Assembly (NCBI RefSeq): GCF_032854445.1
Contig: NC_088306.1
Coordinates: 13,265,386 to 13,329,385, forward strand
Source: Liolophura sinensis
Taxonomy: Eukaryota; Mollusca; Polyplacophora; Chitonida; Chitonidae
Direction of reading: 5' to 3'
Length of the DNA stretch: 64,000 nucleotides
Part shown: positions 1-10,806 of the stretch, in pieces
Numbering within the stretch: position 1 is the first letter of the stretch
Layout: every line of letters begins with the position of its first letter
Program-made: the position numbers and the translations under genes
Notes under the pieces: model-generated
The model's input: the letters and a program-made list of their open reading frames with translations, nothing else
Told to the model about the DNA's origin: nothing
Database searches by the model: none

Positions 1-1370
1 AGATTAAGTCACTATTAAGATTGTGTTTTCAGTCTCTAATTATGTACAAGTGGTGGCAGACATTTAGCCATCTAAGAAAACAATTTAACTTTCTCTTCCT
101 TTAGTTATATATATTTAAAATCACCTTCGTAACTTTTCGACTGTGCTTTTTTTTTTTAATAACAGCACAATGCATCTTGATATTTTGCCAAGCCTAATTT
201 TCTTTGTTTTGAAGGTTACACTTGTTTAACATAAAGGTAATGTTTATGAGGTCTATTTTCCACTGTTTGTCACAGTTTTGTTTGGAGCAGATGCCGAGTA
301 GCTCACGTCAGCAACAATAGAGCAAGGCCATAACTCGTGCAATAAGCAATGCTGTAGGAACTCATCACTTCAGCCCCAGTAGAATACCACTAGCCTGTAG
401 TCTACCCCCTCAATGTTTAGGGTCGCAACCCATGGGAGACTTGTTGTGTTGTAAGACAAATTACTGGGCTGCTGTTTTACAACAAACAACCAATGAGCTT
501 TGGATGGAACTTTGTTTTAGTGCCATCGGCTTTCTAGTCCAGATCGGCAACTTTTTTGTGCAGCGCTTTAACAGCTGCAGCCAACTCACATTGTTTCCAG
601 AATTATTCTCGGTATTATTACTCAATAATGTTAATGGTAATTGGCTTGTATGCCAAAGCTTTATACTCTGGAATCTTTTTTTTTTTTGGCAGGCATTCTA
701 GAACAGCTTTAGTTGGTGGAGACCGTGATTACATAACATGGCAGCCACAATAGAAGTTACACCCTGTTTTTGTAAGGACAGAGGTAGTGAATGTGTATGT
801 TGGTAGGGAAAGCTGATAATAACGGAAGCTAAGCCAATGTGTGTGTTGTGTACTGCATACAAGGTTGTAATATTGCAGGATATGGAATTGTGTTGATAAT
901 GTGCTGATAAATATACCCTACTCAGCGAAGTTGGAGGCATACCGGAATCAGCTGTCCATCCTTCTGTAGACAAATTTTGTCAGTTTTGACGATTTTGTCA
1001 ATACATCTACTCCCAAACTACAGCACTGATTTTGATGAAACTTACCATACATCTTCCCTGTGATCTAAACTTGTGCATGCTATAGTTTAATTACAATTAG
1101 GGCATTATTTTGATAATTACTCCCATTGGGTACATAGTGGATTTTAATGTGCACTGTGTGATTGCTACCCTTCTCCATTCGATCTACTCTATGTACCAGT
1201 TGTGCAATCAGTGCACATCACAGATGGTCCATGAAACAGTCTGTATGAAGACAAACTAAGCAACGTGATGTCCTTATTTGTTTTAAGGTTTTCTTAGTTT
1301 TCTTTCTTTTATTTTTGGAAATGTTGGAAGATGGAAGGCGGATATTTCACACATCTGGATTCTAGTTTTA
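1..1370. other. AT-rich stretch, no gene seen
   Basis: I see no recognisable gene, RNA or repeat family here. Open frames are short and interrupted. A pyrimidine-rich tract ending in AACAG near 166, followed by about 48 open bases, resembles a splice acceptor and short exon, but the donor is weak and nothing supports it further. Confidence 0.5.
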
Positions 1371-1520
1371 TTTGTTTATATTTTTTATCTGTTTGGTGTT
1401 TTATGTTTTACACAATTATAGTTGACTTATACTCCAGCGGCCAGCATTATGGTGAGGAAACTGAGCAGAGGTCGGATAGGATGCACCGCCATCCCTGGGT
1501 TGCTGACAGAAATTCTCATG
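1371..1520 (-). repeat. SINE family 1, old degraded copy
   Basis: Read on the minus strand this is the middle and 3' part of the SINE family that recurs through the window. On the + strand it shows the TTTGGTGTTTTA tail segment, then GCGGCCAGCATTATGGTG, then a mutated version of the GGGCAGAGCCCGGGGGAAAC block. The 5' tRNA-like head is missing, and substitutions and small indels are numerous, so it is an old truncated insertion. No target-site duplication is visible. Confidence 0.7.
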
Positions 1521-1710
1521 TACAGCATGTATAATTATTGTAAATTATGGATCAACATAGTTAAAACTTATTAGAAAAATTATTCAAAATGAATCTCGTA
1601 TACCTTCATGCTAGTAAGTACAGTGTACCTTTGCATGACCTCTCAGTTATGGTTATTAAGTATAAAGATAACAGAAGAGTTTGTTTACCTATACAGCATA
1701 TAAATTATTA

Positions 1711-1938
1711 TTTACTTTATTGATTGATTTGATTGATGTTTTACGCCGTGCTCAAGAATATTTCACTTATATGATGGCGGCCAGCATTATGGTGGGAGGG
1801 AACCAGGCAGAGCCCGGGGGAACCCACGAGCATCTGCAGGTTGCTAGTAGACCTTCCCACGTTCGGCCGGAGAGGAAGCCAGTGTGAGCAGCCACATTGG
1901 TGGGAGGATTCTGGATCAACTGAGCCATGGAGGCCCCC
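1711..1938 (-). repeat. SINE family 1 copy
   Basis: Near-complete tRNA-derived SINE on the minus strand. On the + strand it begins with the A/T-rich tail and the TTTTACGCCGTGCTCAAGAA motif, passes through GCGGCCAGCATTATGGTGGG, and ends at the tRNA-like head TGAGCCATGGAGGCCCCC. Part of the box B region is lost, since the head is shorter than in the copies at 3.9 and 31.2 kb. The flanks are AT-rich, and a target-site duplication cannot be told apart from the tail. Confidence 0.85.
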
Positions 1939-3630
1939 AATAATTATTTAAAGGAATGATTACTTTATAATCATTTGAAGTTGTAGGCTATTTTTTAACT
2001 GTTCTGTGTTCAAGTGTATATGTATGTACATGTACTGTATGTACAAATATTGGCCAGGGGCCTAATATCACAAGATTAACATTGAATGTTATGTGGCAAA
2101 GTAACATGGATTTGATAGTGATTAATGTGCAGCATTTTTATAGCCTGTTTGAAGTATGTTATGTAAATGCTCTCCCTTGAGATCAGCAGGCGATACTGGG
2201 TTTAAAGCAGGCTTTCATGTAGCTCAGATAAACTGGTGAGAATTTCTCACATCAATATGATCGTATCAGGTGAGAATCCCCACTTTGACACATAGGTGTA
2301 CTTTTTTTCACAGAGTGATGGGAAGGTCAAGGCACCTTTGATTTCCTGGCCTCATTAAACTGTAGACTGTTGGTCTATAAACTGTCTCTTTCTGAAGCTG
2401 AGAGAGGAAAATATATCTGTTAATATTTGAAGGAGAATATTAGGGTATGAATGCAAAATTTTAGTCCCCAGTAAAAAAGTTTAAATTAAACATACAGATT
2501 TTTAACAGTTTAAAGTGCCCTATGAAATGAAACTGGCAACACATGGTGTATATGACCACATGAGAACATGTTCCCGTCTTATTTTAGTATTTATTTCATT
2601 TATTTCTTTGCTCAAGAACTTTTCTCACTGATACGAGGGTTTAAATAATGATAATGAATGCTGCTGTTTATTTGATAAGCGTTAATCACATAAATCAAGT
2701 GACCCGGAATTAACAACAATACAAGAGCACCCCCTTCAGCTATTAGACCAATCGCTCGGCTTAAAGCCACAGCAAACCTGGCAGATGTGGATTGCAGCCC
2801 CTTTAGTTTTGGTCCAGTCATGTTAAAATAAGGGCTATATGTATGCCTCTGTACAAATGACTGAGGTCATGTTTTCACACTTCAGTGTTAATGGCTTTAT
2901 GATTTGTGATATCTGGCAGTGTAGGGTTTTTTTAATATACTGAGCAGAAAAGAGAAGTTTATTAGGGTATTTACTCCTCAGACTGTATTTCATGTGAATG
3001 GGTGGCTATATCTGTCAGTTTAGGTACTTTGACATGTGTAGACTTTTATTACCCTGATGTTTGAGTTAGCTGAGTCAGCTGATTTTCTGCCTGGTCAACT
3101 TGAGAAATGAGAAGCTGTAGGAAAAACATTTGAATGTCATCATTATGCTTACACAGTGGAGATGTCTTATGGCCCTAATGCAGCATGCATGTGTTAAAGT
3201 ATGCTCCAATTTGACTTACCCTTTACTATGTACGATTTTGTGATTCTGAAAATATGTTTTAATATAAGGTAGTTTAATCATAATGTACATGTCAATCCAA
3301 AACCTTTTCTCACAGCAAAATGGTGGGTTGATTGGTCTGTTGATTGGTCAGTCAGTCAATCAAATTTTGGTCATCCTAGTCCTAACATGGGCCTGTTGTT
3401 TTTTGAAGTGGCTCATTCACCTAATAACATGGGACCTGTGTGTAAGATGACACAAACTTGGTATCCGATGACGGGGATGCTGCAGCTTGTTCATATAACA
3501 AATTGGATATGTTGCCATAATTATACTTTTACCTGTATTATTTCAGTATTATAAAAAATGCATACATAAAAGTAAATGTAAACAACGTGTTGTTAATGCT
3601 TAATTCATATTACCAGCATTGTAATTGGTA
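1939..3630. other. AT-rich stretch with one SINE remnant
   Basis: Apart from the SINE tail remnant at about 2588-2640 I see nothing interpretable. Around 3330-3362 there is a short run of GATTGGT and CAGT words of simple-sequence type. Confidence 0.5.
2588..2640 (-). repeat. SINE family 1 tail remnant
   Basis: The + strand reads as a T-rich tail followed by GCTCAAGAACTTTTCTCACT and ATACGAGGG. This is a mutated form of the family 1 3' end, which in intact copies reads CTCAAGAATATTTCACTTAT and ACGACGG. Only about 50 bp survives, and no head is seen. Confidence 0.5.
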
Positions 3631-3660
3631 ACTTGCATGTGTATGGGAGGCCTCCGTGGC

Positions 3661-3860
3661 NNNNNNNNNNNNNNNNNNNNNNNNNNNNNNNNNNNNNNNN
3701 NNNNNNNNNNNNNNNNNNNNNNNNNNNNNNNNNNNNNNNNNNNNNNNNNNNNNNNNNNNNNNNNNNNNNNNNNNNNNNNNNNNNNNNNNNNNNNNNNNNN
3801 NNNNNNNNNNNNNNNNNNNNNNNNNNNNNNNNNNNNNNNNNNNNNNNNNNNNNNNNNNNN
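3661..3860. other. Assembly gap (200 N)
   Basis: Exactly 200 undetermined bases. The sequence just left of the gap (about 3633-3660) is repeated almost identically just right of it (3861-3888), with one visible mismatch. The N count is therefore probably a placeholder between two contig ends that overlap inside a SINE insertion. Confidence 0.98.
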
Positions 3861-3873
3861 TTACATGTGTATG

Positions 3874-4130
3874 GGAGGCCTCCGTGGCTCAGTTGGTTAG
3901 TGCGCTAGCGCAGCGTAATGCCTCTCCCTAATGCAGTCACTGTGTTCAAGTCCAGCTCATGCTGGCTTTCTCTCCGACCATACGTGGGAAGGTCTGCTAG
4001 CAACCTGTGGATGGTCGTGGGTTTCCCCCGGGCCCTGCCCGGTTTCGTCCGACCATAATGCTGGCTGCCGTCGTATAAATGAAATATTCTTGAGTACGGC
4101 GTAAAACACCAATCATATAAATAAATAAAT
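3874..4130 (+). repeat. SINE family 1, complete copy with target-site duplication
   Basis: This is the best reference copy in the window. The tRNA-like head carries a good pol III box A (TGGCTCAGTTGG) and a box B-like GTTCAAGTCC. The body follows (CGTGGGAAGGTCTGCTAGCA, GGTCGTGGGTTTCCCCCGGG), and then the 3' domain CTTGAGTACGGCGTAAAACA with an AAATAAATAAAT tail. It is bounded by the perfect 11-bp duplication ACATGTGTATG at 3863-3873 and 4131-4141. Head and body are typical of a tRNA-derived SINE moved by a LINE in trans. It abuts the assembly gap on its 5' side. Confidence 0.93.
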
Positions 4131-4141
4131 ACATGTGTATG

Positions 4142-6360
4142 TATATGGGTATCGATTACTTATGTTTATTTGATTGGTAACACACTAAAGAAGTTTTCAC
4201 CTGCGGTCAGGCCAAGTTTGAGTTGTGGTACCTAGAGGAAACTGGTTGGTAAATTATGAATTATTATTGTCAATAATCAGATTGAATGACCGCCCTTTAT
4301 GTAAAAACAGCTAGCTCTGTGTCTTTATTAGATATGCTGTTGTGCAGTGTCTCATATTGTACCCTCAGTGGGCTGACCCAGCCTGACATAATCACATTAT
4401 GGGTTTTCGGCGTATGCTTAAGCCTTTGCCCAACATGTGACTATTGGTCATAAATAGCTGCTGTAGGGTGTAGCCAGGGTTAAGCGGAGATCTCATTTAT
4501 TCTGTAACAAGCCAAGATGGTAAAATTTATCCCCTTATTGGCCTATCTCCATGGAGATGGGTGACACTTGTATGTCAAAGGTCAGGGTAAGCAGAGATTG
4601 GTATACTGAGCTGTGATTAAGTTAAGTCATTCAGAGTGACAAAAACAATTTTGTATGGAATCTGGTTTAGTCAGAAACTTGTTTTACAGTACATGAAATG
4701 ACTGAACAGCATGCAGTGAAATTTGCTATGAACTTTAAATTCAGTTTAATTACTACCCATGCCTCCCTTCCTGTGACATCTGACATTTACATGTTAAACT
4801 TTCTTTTTTCATCCACCCACTCTGGTGCTGTAAGACTTTCTACAGTAACCTTCTCTTCATTTTAAGCCAGGTCAGAGTGTAGGCCAAAATTCTCAGAGGG
4901 TAAATTTTAGAGAACTCTTCTGTCACGCATTTCAGCCCCAGTCAACAACAACTCATGGTGAAACAGTGTTATTTAAAGAGGCTAGATAGTTTTTGCTACA
5001 AATTCACAGACAATGCTGATATTTTGTGATAGGTAATTTTTTGAGCTATTCCAACAGCAAAATTCTAACAGCTAACATTTGAATGGATTCACACTGGGTA
5101 CTTTTTCCACTGCAAATCTCTGTTACAACCTCTTTAACAAAGGTGTACTTATATCTGAAATCTCGACTTCTTTTAGAGTACTGGACATTCTGGAAAATTA
5201 ACATTATATATTTTGTTAATTATTGCCATTAATTAACATCATATATTTTTTCTTCACAAATTAACACCATCTCATTACAGAGCTGCATTGTGATAATGGA
5301 TCATCTTATACAATCTGAGATTCTGATAATTTTGAAATGCCTAAGGGGAGTAGGGATGTAATCTAATCTTTAATAAGCTTACTGTTGATCTAGATTACCT
5401 GAGAATGGCATTTGCAAACAAAACAAATTTACTGTAGCAGATGTACAGGTACATATACTTTCATCTCATGGCTACCAGTGGTGTTCATTATTGGCGTTTG
5501 TTTATAAAATATACATTCCCTTAATCAGTCACTCAGTCTGCTGTGTGATCAGTCAGTCAGTTGGTCAGTCAGGCAGACAACAGATGAAGGTGTTGCATGT
5601 AATTGGCTAAGTGTCGAGACGGCAAGAATCTTACTAAAAACCCAGCCAATTTTCAAAGACAATTACCGTCTAAAGGTACGAGTTCGTTTTCTAAAGAGCA
5701 AAGTTTACTCTGGCTGTGTTACAACTGGCTTTTGGTGAGGGCTCACTTTGTCACCTTGCATCCACAAAACCCCTTAATGCCAATTCACCTTGCCGGCAAC
5801 TGGTTAAAAATCCCAAGAACCAATTTTCAAATGCTTGTGGGGTACTGTCTCTATAGGGCCTGCCCATTCAATCATTTAAATTAAATTAGTCGCTTGTCTC
5901 AGGAATAGGTCCTGAATTTAATTCGGCTGAAAATTTTCGGGGCCTTGTGTGAACAAGTATGAGTACGTATTACCACAGGACCCGATTTCCCCAGTGACGT
6001 CTTGGTAGTTACATGCAGATCATGTAAGCCTTAACAAGTGAGCAAATATGGCCCGTTTAGGCTGTTAGCACCAGCCTCATGTAACTCTCAGTTTCTAACT
6101 CTCCAATGGAGGTTACTGACTGTCCTCTATAGACTTATAACCTGAATTATGTCCATGAATTTTCACAATCAACAGGTGTCAAAGTATTTTGGGTGTAATC
6201 CCAGTATTGGCAGAAGTTCAGCATTTTAACACACCAAGGTGATTTGGAGTCCAGACTTGAACTCTGTACAGTTGATATACTTAATTGCGAAGTTACTTGA
6301 CAGTATTATTAAAGGGTTTAAGAGGGATTGAACTTGCACTTGAGATCAGGCTCAGGTATA
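4142..6360. other. AT-rich stretch, no gene seen
   Basis: No recognisable coding sequence. A run of CAGT-type words lies near 5524-5575. The 5603-5884 segment is open on the + strand for 93 codons, but it has no recognisable motif and no convincing splice context. Confidence 0.5.
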
Positions 6361-6436
6361 GACAATTATACTCTTTACAGGGTATAATTGTCTGTACAGA
6401 GTATGATTGTCTTTACAGGGTATGATTGTCTGTACT
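6361..6436. repeat. Short tandem repeat of about 20 bp
   Basis: Roughly four imperfect units of a 19-20 bp word containing TATGATTGTCTGTACAG. It sits directly against the SINE tail fragment that follows. Confidence 0.7.
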
Positions 6437-6500
6437 GCCCTTGTATAAGGGAAATATTCTTGAGTAATATTGCATAAACACCAGTTAAATAAACAAATAT
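6437..6500 (+). repeat. SINE family 1 tail fragment
   Basis: TTGTATAAGGGAAATATTCT followed by TGAGTAATATTGCATAAACA and an AAATAAACAAAT tail matches the 3' domain of family 1 with a few substitutions. Head and body are absent, so the insertion is 5'-truncated or has been rearranged next to the short tandem repeat. Confidence 0.7.
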
Positions 6501-9500
6501 AAAAACAGTGGTTAACACAGTCCATCATGTAGATGCTCATTGCTGTGTTGTATGAGGTCACCAATTCTTGGATATGATGTATCATTATAGATAGACTGGA
6601 AGCTGCAGCATAAAGAGCTGAAAATGGCTAGTTTTTTCTTATAGATTTTTAGGTTGTGTCAGGCAAGATGTTAAGACTTCAGTAGTGTTATGGTGGATAA
6701 CTATCCTCAAATTTGAACAGTACAGCTGAAAATTTTATTGCTTTGTGTATATTGAAGTGTCTTTCTTATAGTGACAAAAACTTTTAACAAGTTTAAAATA
6801 ACACTTTAAATATCATCATTTTGTAATGCATAAAGCCCTATCACAGAGAGTGTTTTCATTAAACCATAACCTGGTTAATAAAGACTAAAGTTAAGCCAAT
6901 GACAAAGTGAATGGTACAATGTAAGACCTGTATGTGCTACTGTGTCAACATGCCTCCATGTCTGCGGCAGGTTTAGTTGTGAAGATAATTTTTAAGCTGA
7001 AAGTCAAACTTATGGTTTATATGTGTTAAAATGTAGATTTGTGTAGTGGACATACATGTACTGGATTTGATCATCAGCCAGAATAATATATAATTGATAT
7101 TACATGTAGCACATGGTGCATATGTGTTGCAGTTGTTGTCCTGGTGGAGGTGAAGAATCAGTAGGTACATGTAGCAGTGTCAGAGGGTGTCGTGGATAGT
7201 TACATGTATATCCATGATACATTAGTCTCGGAGCAAATACACAATATGGATGTTGCTGTAATGTTGCCAGTTGTGGTGTTTTGATGGCTAAGTAATCAAT
7301 ACATTTTATCTCCACATACTTGAGTAAGTACATATGTAAATCGATTTTGTTCTTTGCTTGTAGCTGCCTATATCAAAGATGATTCTAAGGGAAATGGCAC
7401 TGTCTGATTCATGGAATCAAATTATGAGGTTCATAAATTATTATATATACACAGTGTCATATTCTCTAGGTGTCATCTTCAAGTACCCTGACATGAAATA
7501 AAGTGTATGGTTGCATTTAATTTAAGTTTTATCCCAGTGTAGCCAGATGGTGACATGAACAATATAATAACGGCCATGTAAAGGTGCACAGGACACAATT
7601 GCCTTGATGTGTCAGGTGGTCTTGCTAGTGGGTACATTTGTCTTAACCTTCAACTTGTGTTAAAATGTTAAAGGTTAAAAGGTGAAGATGTTTCTTGTGG
7701 AACTGCCTGCATGTGTGTGTCAGACAGGGATGGAAATACTTCCATGCCCAAAGCTTGATTTAGTGTTGATACAGTAATATGACATCAATGAACTGTTAAA
7801 AAACAATGGAGGTGGTGTCTGGAATTGAAGGTGTAAAATACATGGCGTGATTCTCCTTACCGTGAATTCTGTGTGGGCCAGAAAGCGACCAGTATAGAAG
7901 GCCTGGGTTCCGGAACAAGCCGCTCTAGAGAGGGACAGACTTTGTGTCAATCTCCTGCCAAAGTTGTGGGATAATGCTCTTTCCTTCTGGACTTTCCACT
8001 CGATTCATGTCAATTTGTTTTCCCAAAAGCTGTCTTAGTGTCGAGATGTAATTTCTATTTGACCATCCAGAATAGCACTGCAAACTGGGCCTCCCACAAA
8101 TGTCTGGCATAGGCAGTGTCTTACTCTGTCCTAAGAAAGCCAATTGGAAGTCAGATCTGAGACCTAGCAGACCAATTAACGCCTGACAGATCAGAGCGTC
8201 TCAGACCGCTCAGAGAAAAGCTCAAGTCCGCAGTAGTCCTAAGGAATCAAAGCTGTCCTTGCTATTGGCTGAGATGAGGTGTAAGACCATCCCAGGAATC
8301 CATAAAATTAAGGTAAAGGTTTGTACAGAGTTGCTAACCATCCTAAGATCTTGCCATTGTCAGAAATCTGGCTGAAAGTCGTAAGTCAGCTGGTTAAGGG
8401 TGATTCTAGAAGGTACAGACAAGGTGTCATGGAATAAGGGAGTTTTAAGACCAGACTCCCCACCCGTATTCCCAGTTCTGTCTGGAGCTGAGCTCTCTTG
8501 GAGTCCCCTTGACTGCTCTACTTTCTCAAGAGTCAGCAGGATGCCTAACAGCTTTTGACAGTCATTGGGTCACTGAAGGATGGCCTGTTTCACTGACGAT
8601 ACATCTGTCTTCAAATGACTGGAATTCAATCTGAGCAGATACCTTGCCAAATTGACTGCACTACAGATGTTCAGTCTGATTCCATAGGATAACACACTCA
8701 AAGGTACCTCAGCCGAGAAACTTGCCTTTGTTATCCAGTATTACTCTGTGGGATTTTCCCATGCCTGAGATCAATAATTTCAGCGAACAAAAGTCCAGAG
8801 AGGATTTTGACAGGGATCCTGCAGTTGTATAGTTCATCGGCCCACAGAATTGTTCTCTGTAAAGCTTCATTCACCTATTCACCTATTGCTGACTTTTTAC
8901 GTGTCTCTCTGACTGGCATAGGAGCAGCATTTGTGAAAATTCCCATTTTGGAGTTTTAAATGACATGGAAGTTGTTGTTACAGAAGTGGTATTAACATTC
9001 ACCTCTTAAAAATCTTGGAGAAGATGTTGTTGTGAGGCTATTGAAGAGGATACACAGCATTACCAGGGTGACACTTGAAGCCTCTTGAGGTTCAGCTGAA
9101 GAAGAATCGTCAAGAAAGTTATTAATTTAACACAGTTGTACAAACTTTTCAGGCCGTGTGGTGCTTGCAGTGCCCTCCAGTCACTCACGGGCTGTTTATC
9201 GCAGGAACAATATAGGTTGAGGTACACCTAGGCGATATGTATTGCGTCCAGTGTTAGCTAAACTTTCTTCCTGTCCATTCACAGAGCTTTATCAATCATA
9301 GCCTGTGAGAGTAGTGTACAGTGGGTTGAGCCAGGCCTACCAGCCTGAGTCACTTCTCCAGGTTGGAGTGGTATTAAGGTAACAACAGTATATCCCTTAC
9401 CCCCAAGTAGCATATGGCTCACTCAGACAGCTCTAGCACTGCCTAGAGTAACCCACTGGCTAGGGACAGGCTAGGTAAGGGCTAGCACCCTTCAGCTCTG

Positions 9501-9549
9501 TACATATCCTGATCAGGGCAGTGTTAAGGCAGGAACTCCTGGAGCTGGT
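6501..9549. other. Unannotated stretch
   Basis: No recognisable gene. The section from about 7.8 to 9.5 kb is less AT-rich than its surroundings and has a few longer open frames on the minus strand (7720-8143), but none shows a known domain, a convincing splice border or an identifiable start. Confidence 0.45.
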
Positions 9550-9620
9550 GATGGAACTAGCTTAGTGGGTAGCCTGCTCTCCCATTGAGAAGGCCTGTGG
9601 TATGAGTAGAATACTGCTCC
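9550..9620 (+). repeat. tRNA-like sequence, probable SINE head remnant
   Basis: TAGCTTAGTGGG at about 9559 fits the pol III box A consensus, and TGGTATGAGTAGAAT some 40 bp later resembles a decayed box B. The spacing suits a tRNA-derived head. There is no clear tail and the fold was not tested, so this is a weak call; it is not a functional tRNA. Confidence 0.3.
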
Positions 9621-9732
9621 CTTACCCAAAGACAGACACTGTGTAACAGGCTTTGGGGCTGTGACGCTTACAAACAGATTGTCTCACTTAAACATGTCCT
9701 CAGACAGTGCTGTTTAGCAATTGTGTGCCACG

Positions 9733-10530
9733 GTAAGTAAAACTTTATTTTACCTGGAGACATTATTCTAATAGATGCAGGATTAATAACTAGGTGTCCG
9801 CTGAGACAGTCATTATTGTTTTGATAGGAGACCAGCCTTAGGTAGCTTATCTGGTGATATCGGTTCTCAGCGGAAATGGAAAAGCACCACTGCCATGCAT
9901 AAGAAGGCAGTTTTAATTTCAGTTGTGATTTATCATGTCTTAATATATTCAAAATCAGAGTTTTTGTTTGTCTGGCTCTAAAAGCTGGTAGGCTTACACA
10001 ATGGACATGTTTTACCAGCAGAAATGTAGTGTGACTTGTTTTTTGCCCATGTTTTCAAAATTACACTGTTTTGATAATAGTTGATATAAAATATTCAAGG
10101 ATGTTATGAAGTGGTATGGAATTCAAAAATGATTTTACGCAGTGATATTACATAATGCTGTGAATAGAAATATATCCTTCTCACATTGTTCTGTTATCTC
10201 ATGGATGGCCATAACATTAGAATTTTAATCTATGATAGGATTTTAAATCCATGCTGATTTGTAGAAAAATGTAAACATATTTCATTTTTAAAAAAAAAAT
10301 GGCTTTGTAATCCTGTGTCACAATGATTACTATCTAGGTTCAGATACATTTAGACAATGTGCATGTTATGTAAAACCAAGTCAGTTCATAACTTCATGAG
10401 ATAATTAAATTATTGTGTCTTGTATAATCAAGAGGAAAGGGCTCTGTAAGATGTAAGATGGTTGTAAGATTGCTGTGTGGGGTCATTGTCAAGTGTTTGT
10501 GGTGGATGAAAGTTGCCCAGTAGGGGCCAT
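9733..10530. other. AT-rich stretch, no gene seen
   Basis: Nothing supported. The GTAAGT at 9733 is a good splice donor word and the 33 codons before it are open, but no convincing acceptor accompanies them. Confidence 0.45.
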
Positions 10531-10806
10531 TATTATTTATTTATTTATTTATTTGATTGGTGTTGTATGCCGTACTCAAGAATATTTCAGTTATACAATG
10601 GCGGCCAGCATTGTGGTGGGAGGAAACTGGGCAGAGGCCGGGGGAAACCCACGACCATCCGCAGGTTGCTAGAAGACCTTCCCACGTACAGTCGTAGAGG
10701 ACGCCAGCATGAGCTGGACTTGAACTCACAGCGAACGAATTGGTGAGAGACTGCTGGGTCATTACACTGCACTAGCTCGTTAACCAACTAAGCCACGCAG
10801 GCCCCC
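10531..10806 (-). repeat. SINE family 1, near-complete copy
   Basis: Minus-strand copy. The + strand shows the (TTTA)n tail, then GCCGTACTCAAGAATATTTC, GGCGGCCAGCATTGTGGTGG, CCCACGACCATCCGCAGGTT, and finally the tRNA-like head CTAAGCCACGCAGGCCCCC. All blocks of the reference copy are present. A clean target-site duplication was not found; GGGGCCAT before and GGGCTAT after are only a partial match. Confidence 0.9.

Noticed and set aside
3860-4130. Functional tRNA genes from box A/box B matches at 3.9, 27.3, 31.2 and 54.6 kb
   Set aside because: The boxes lie in heads of elements with SINE bodies, A-rich tails and target-site duplications, so they are SINEs and not tRNA genes.
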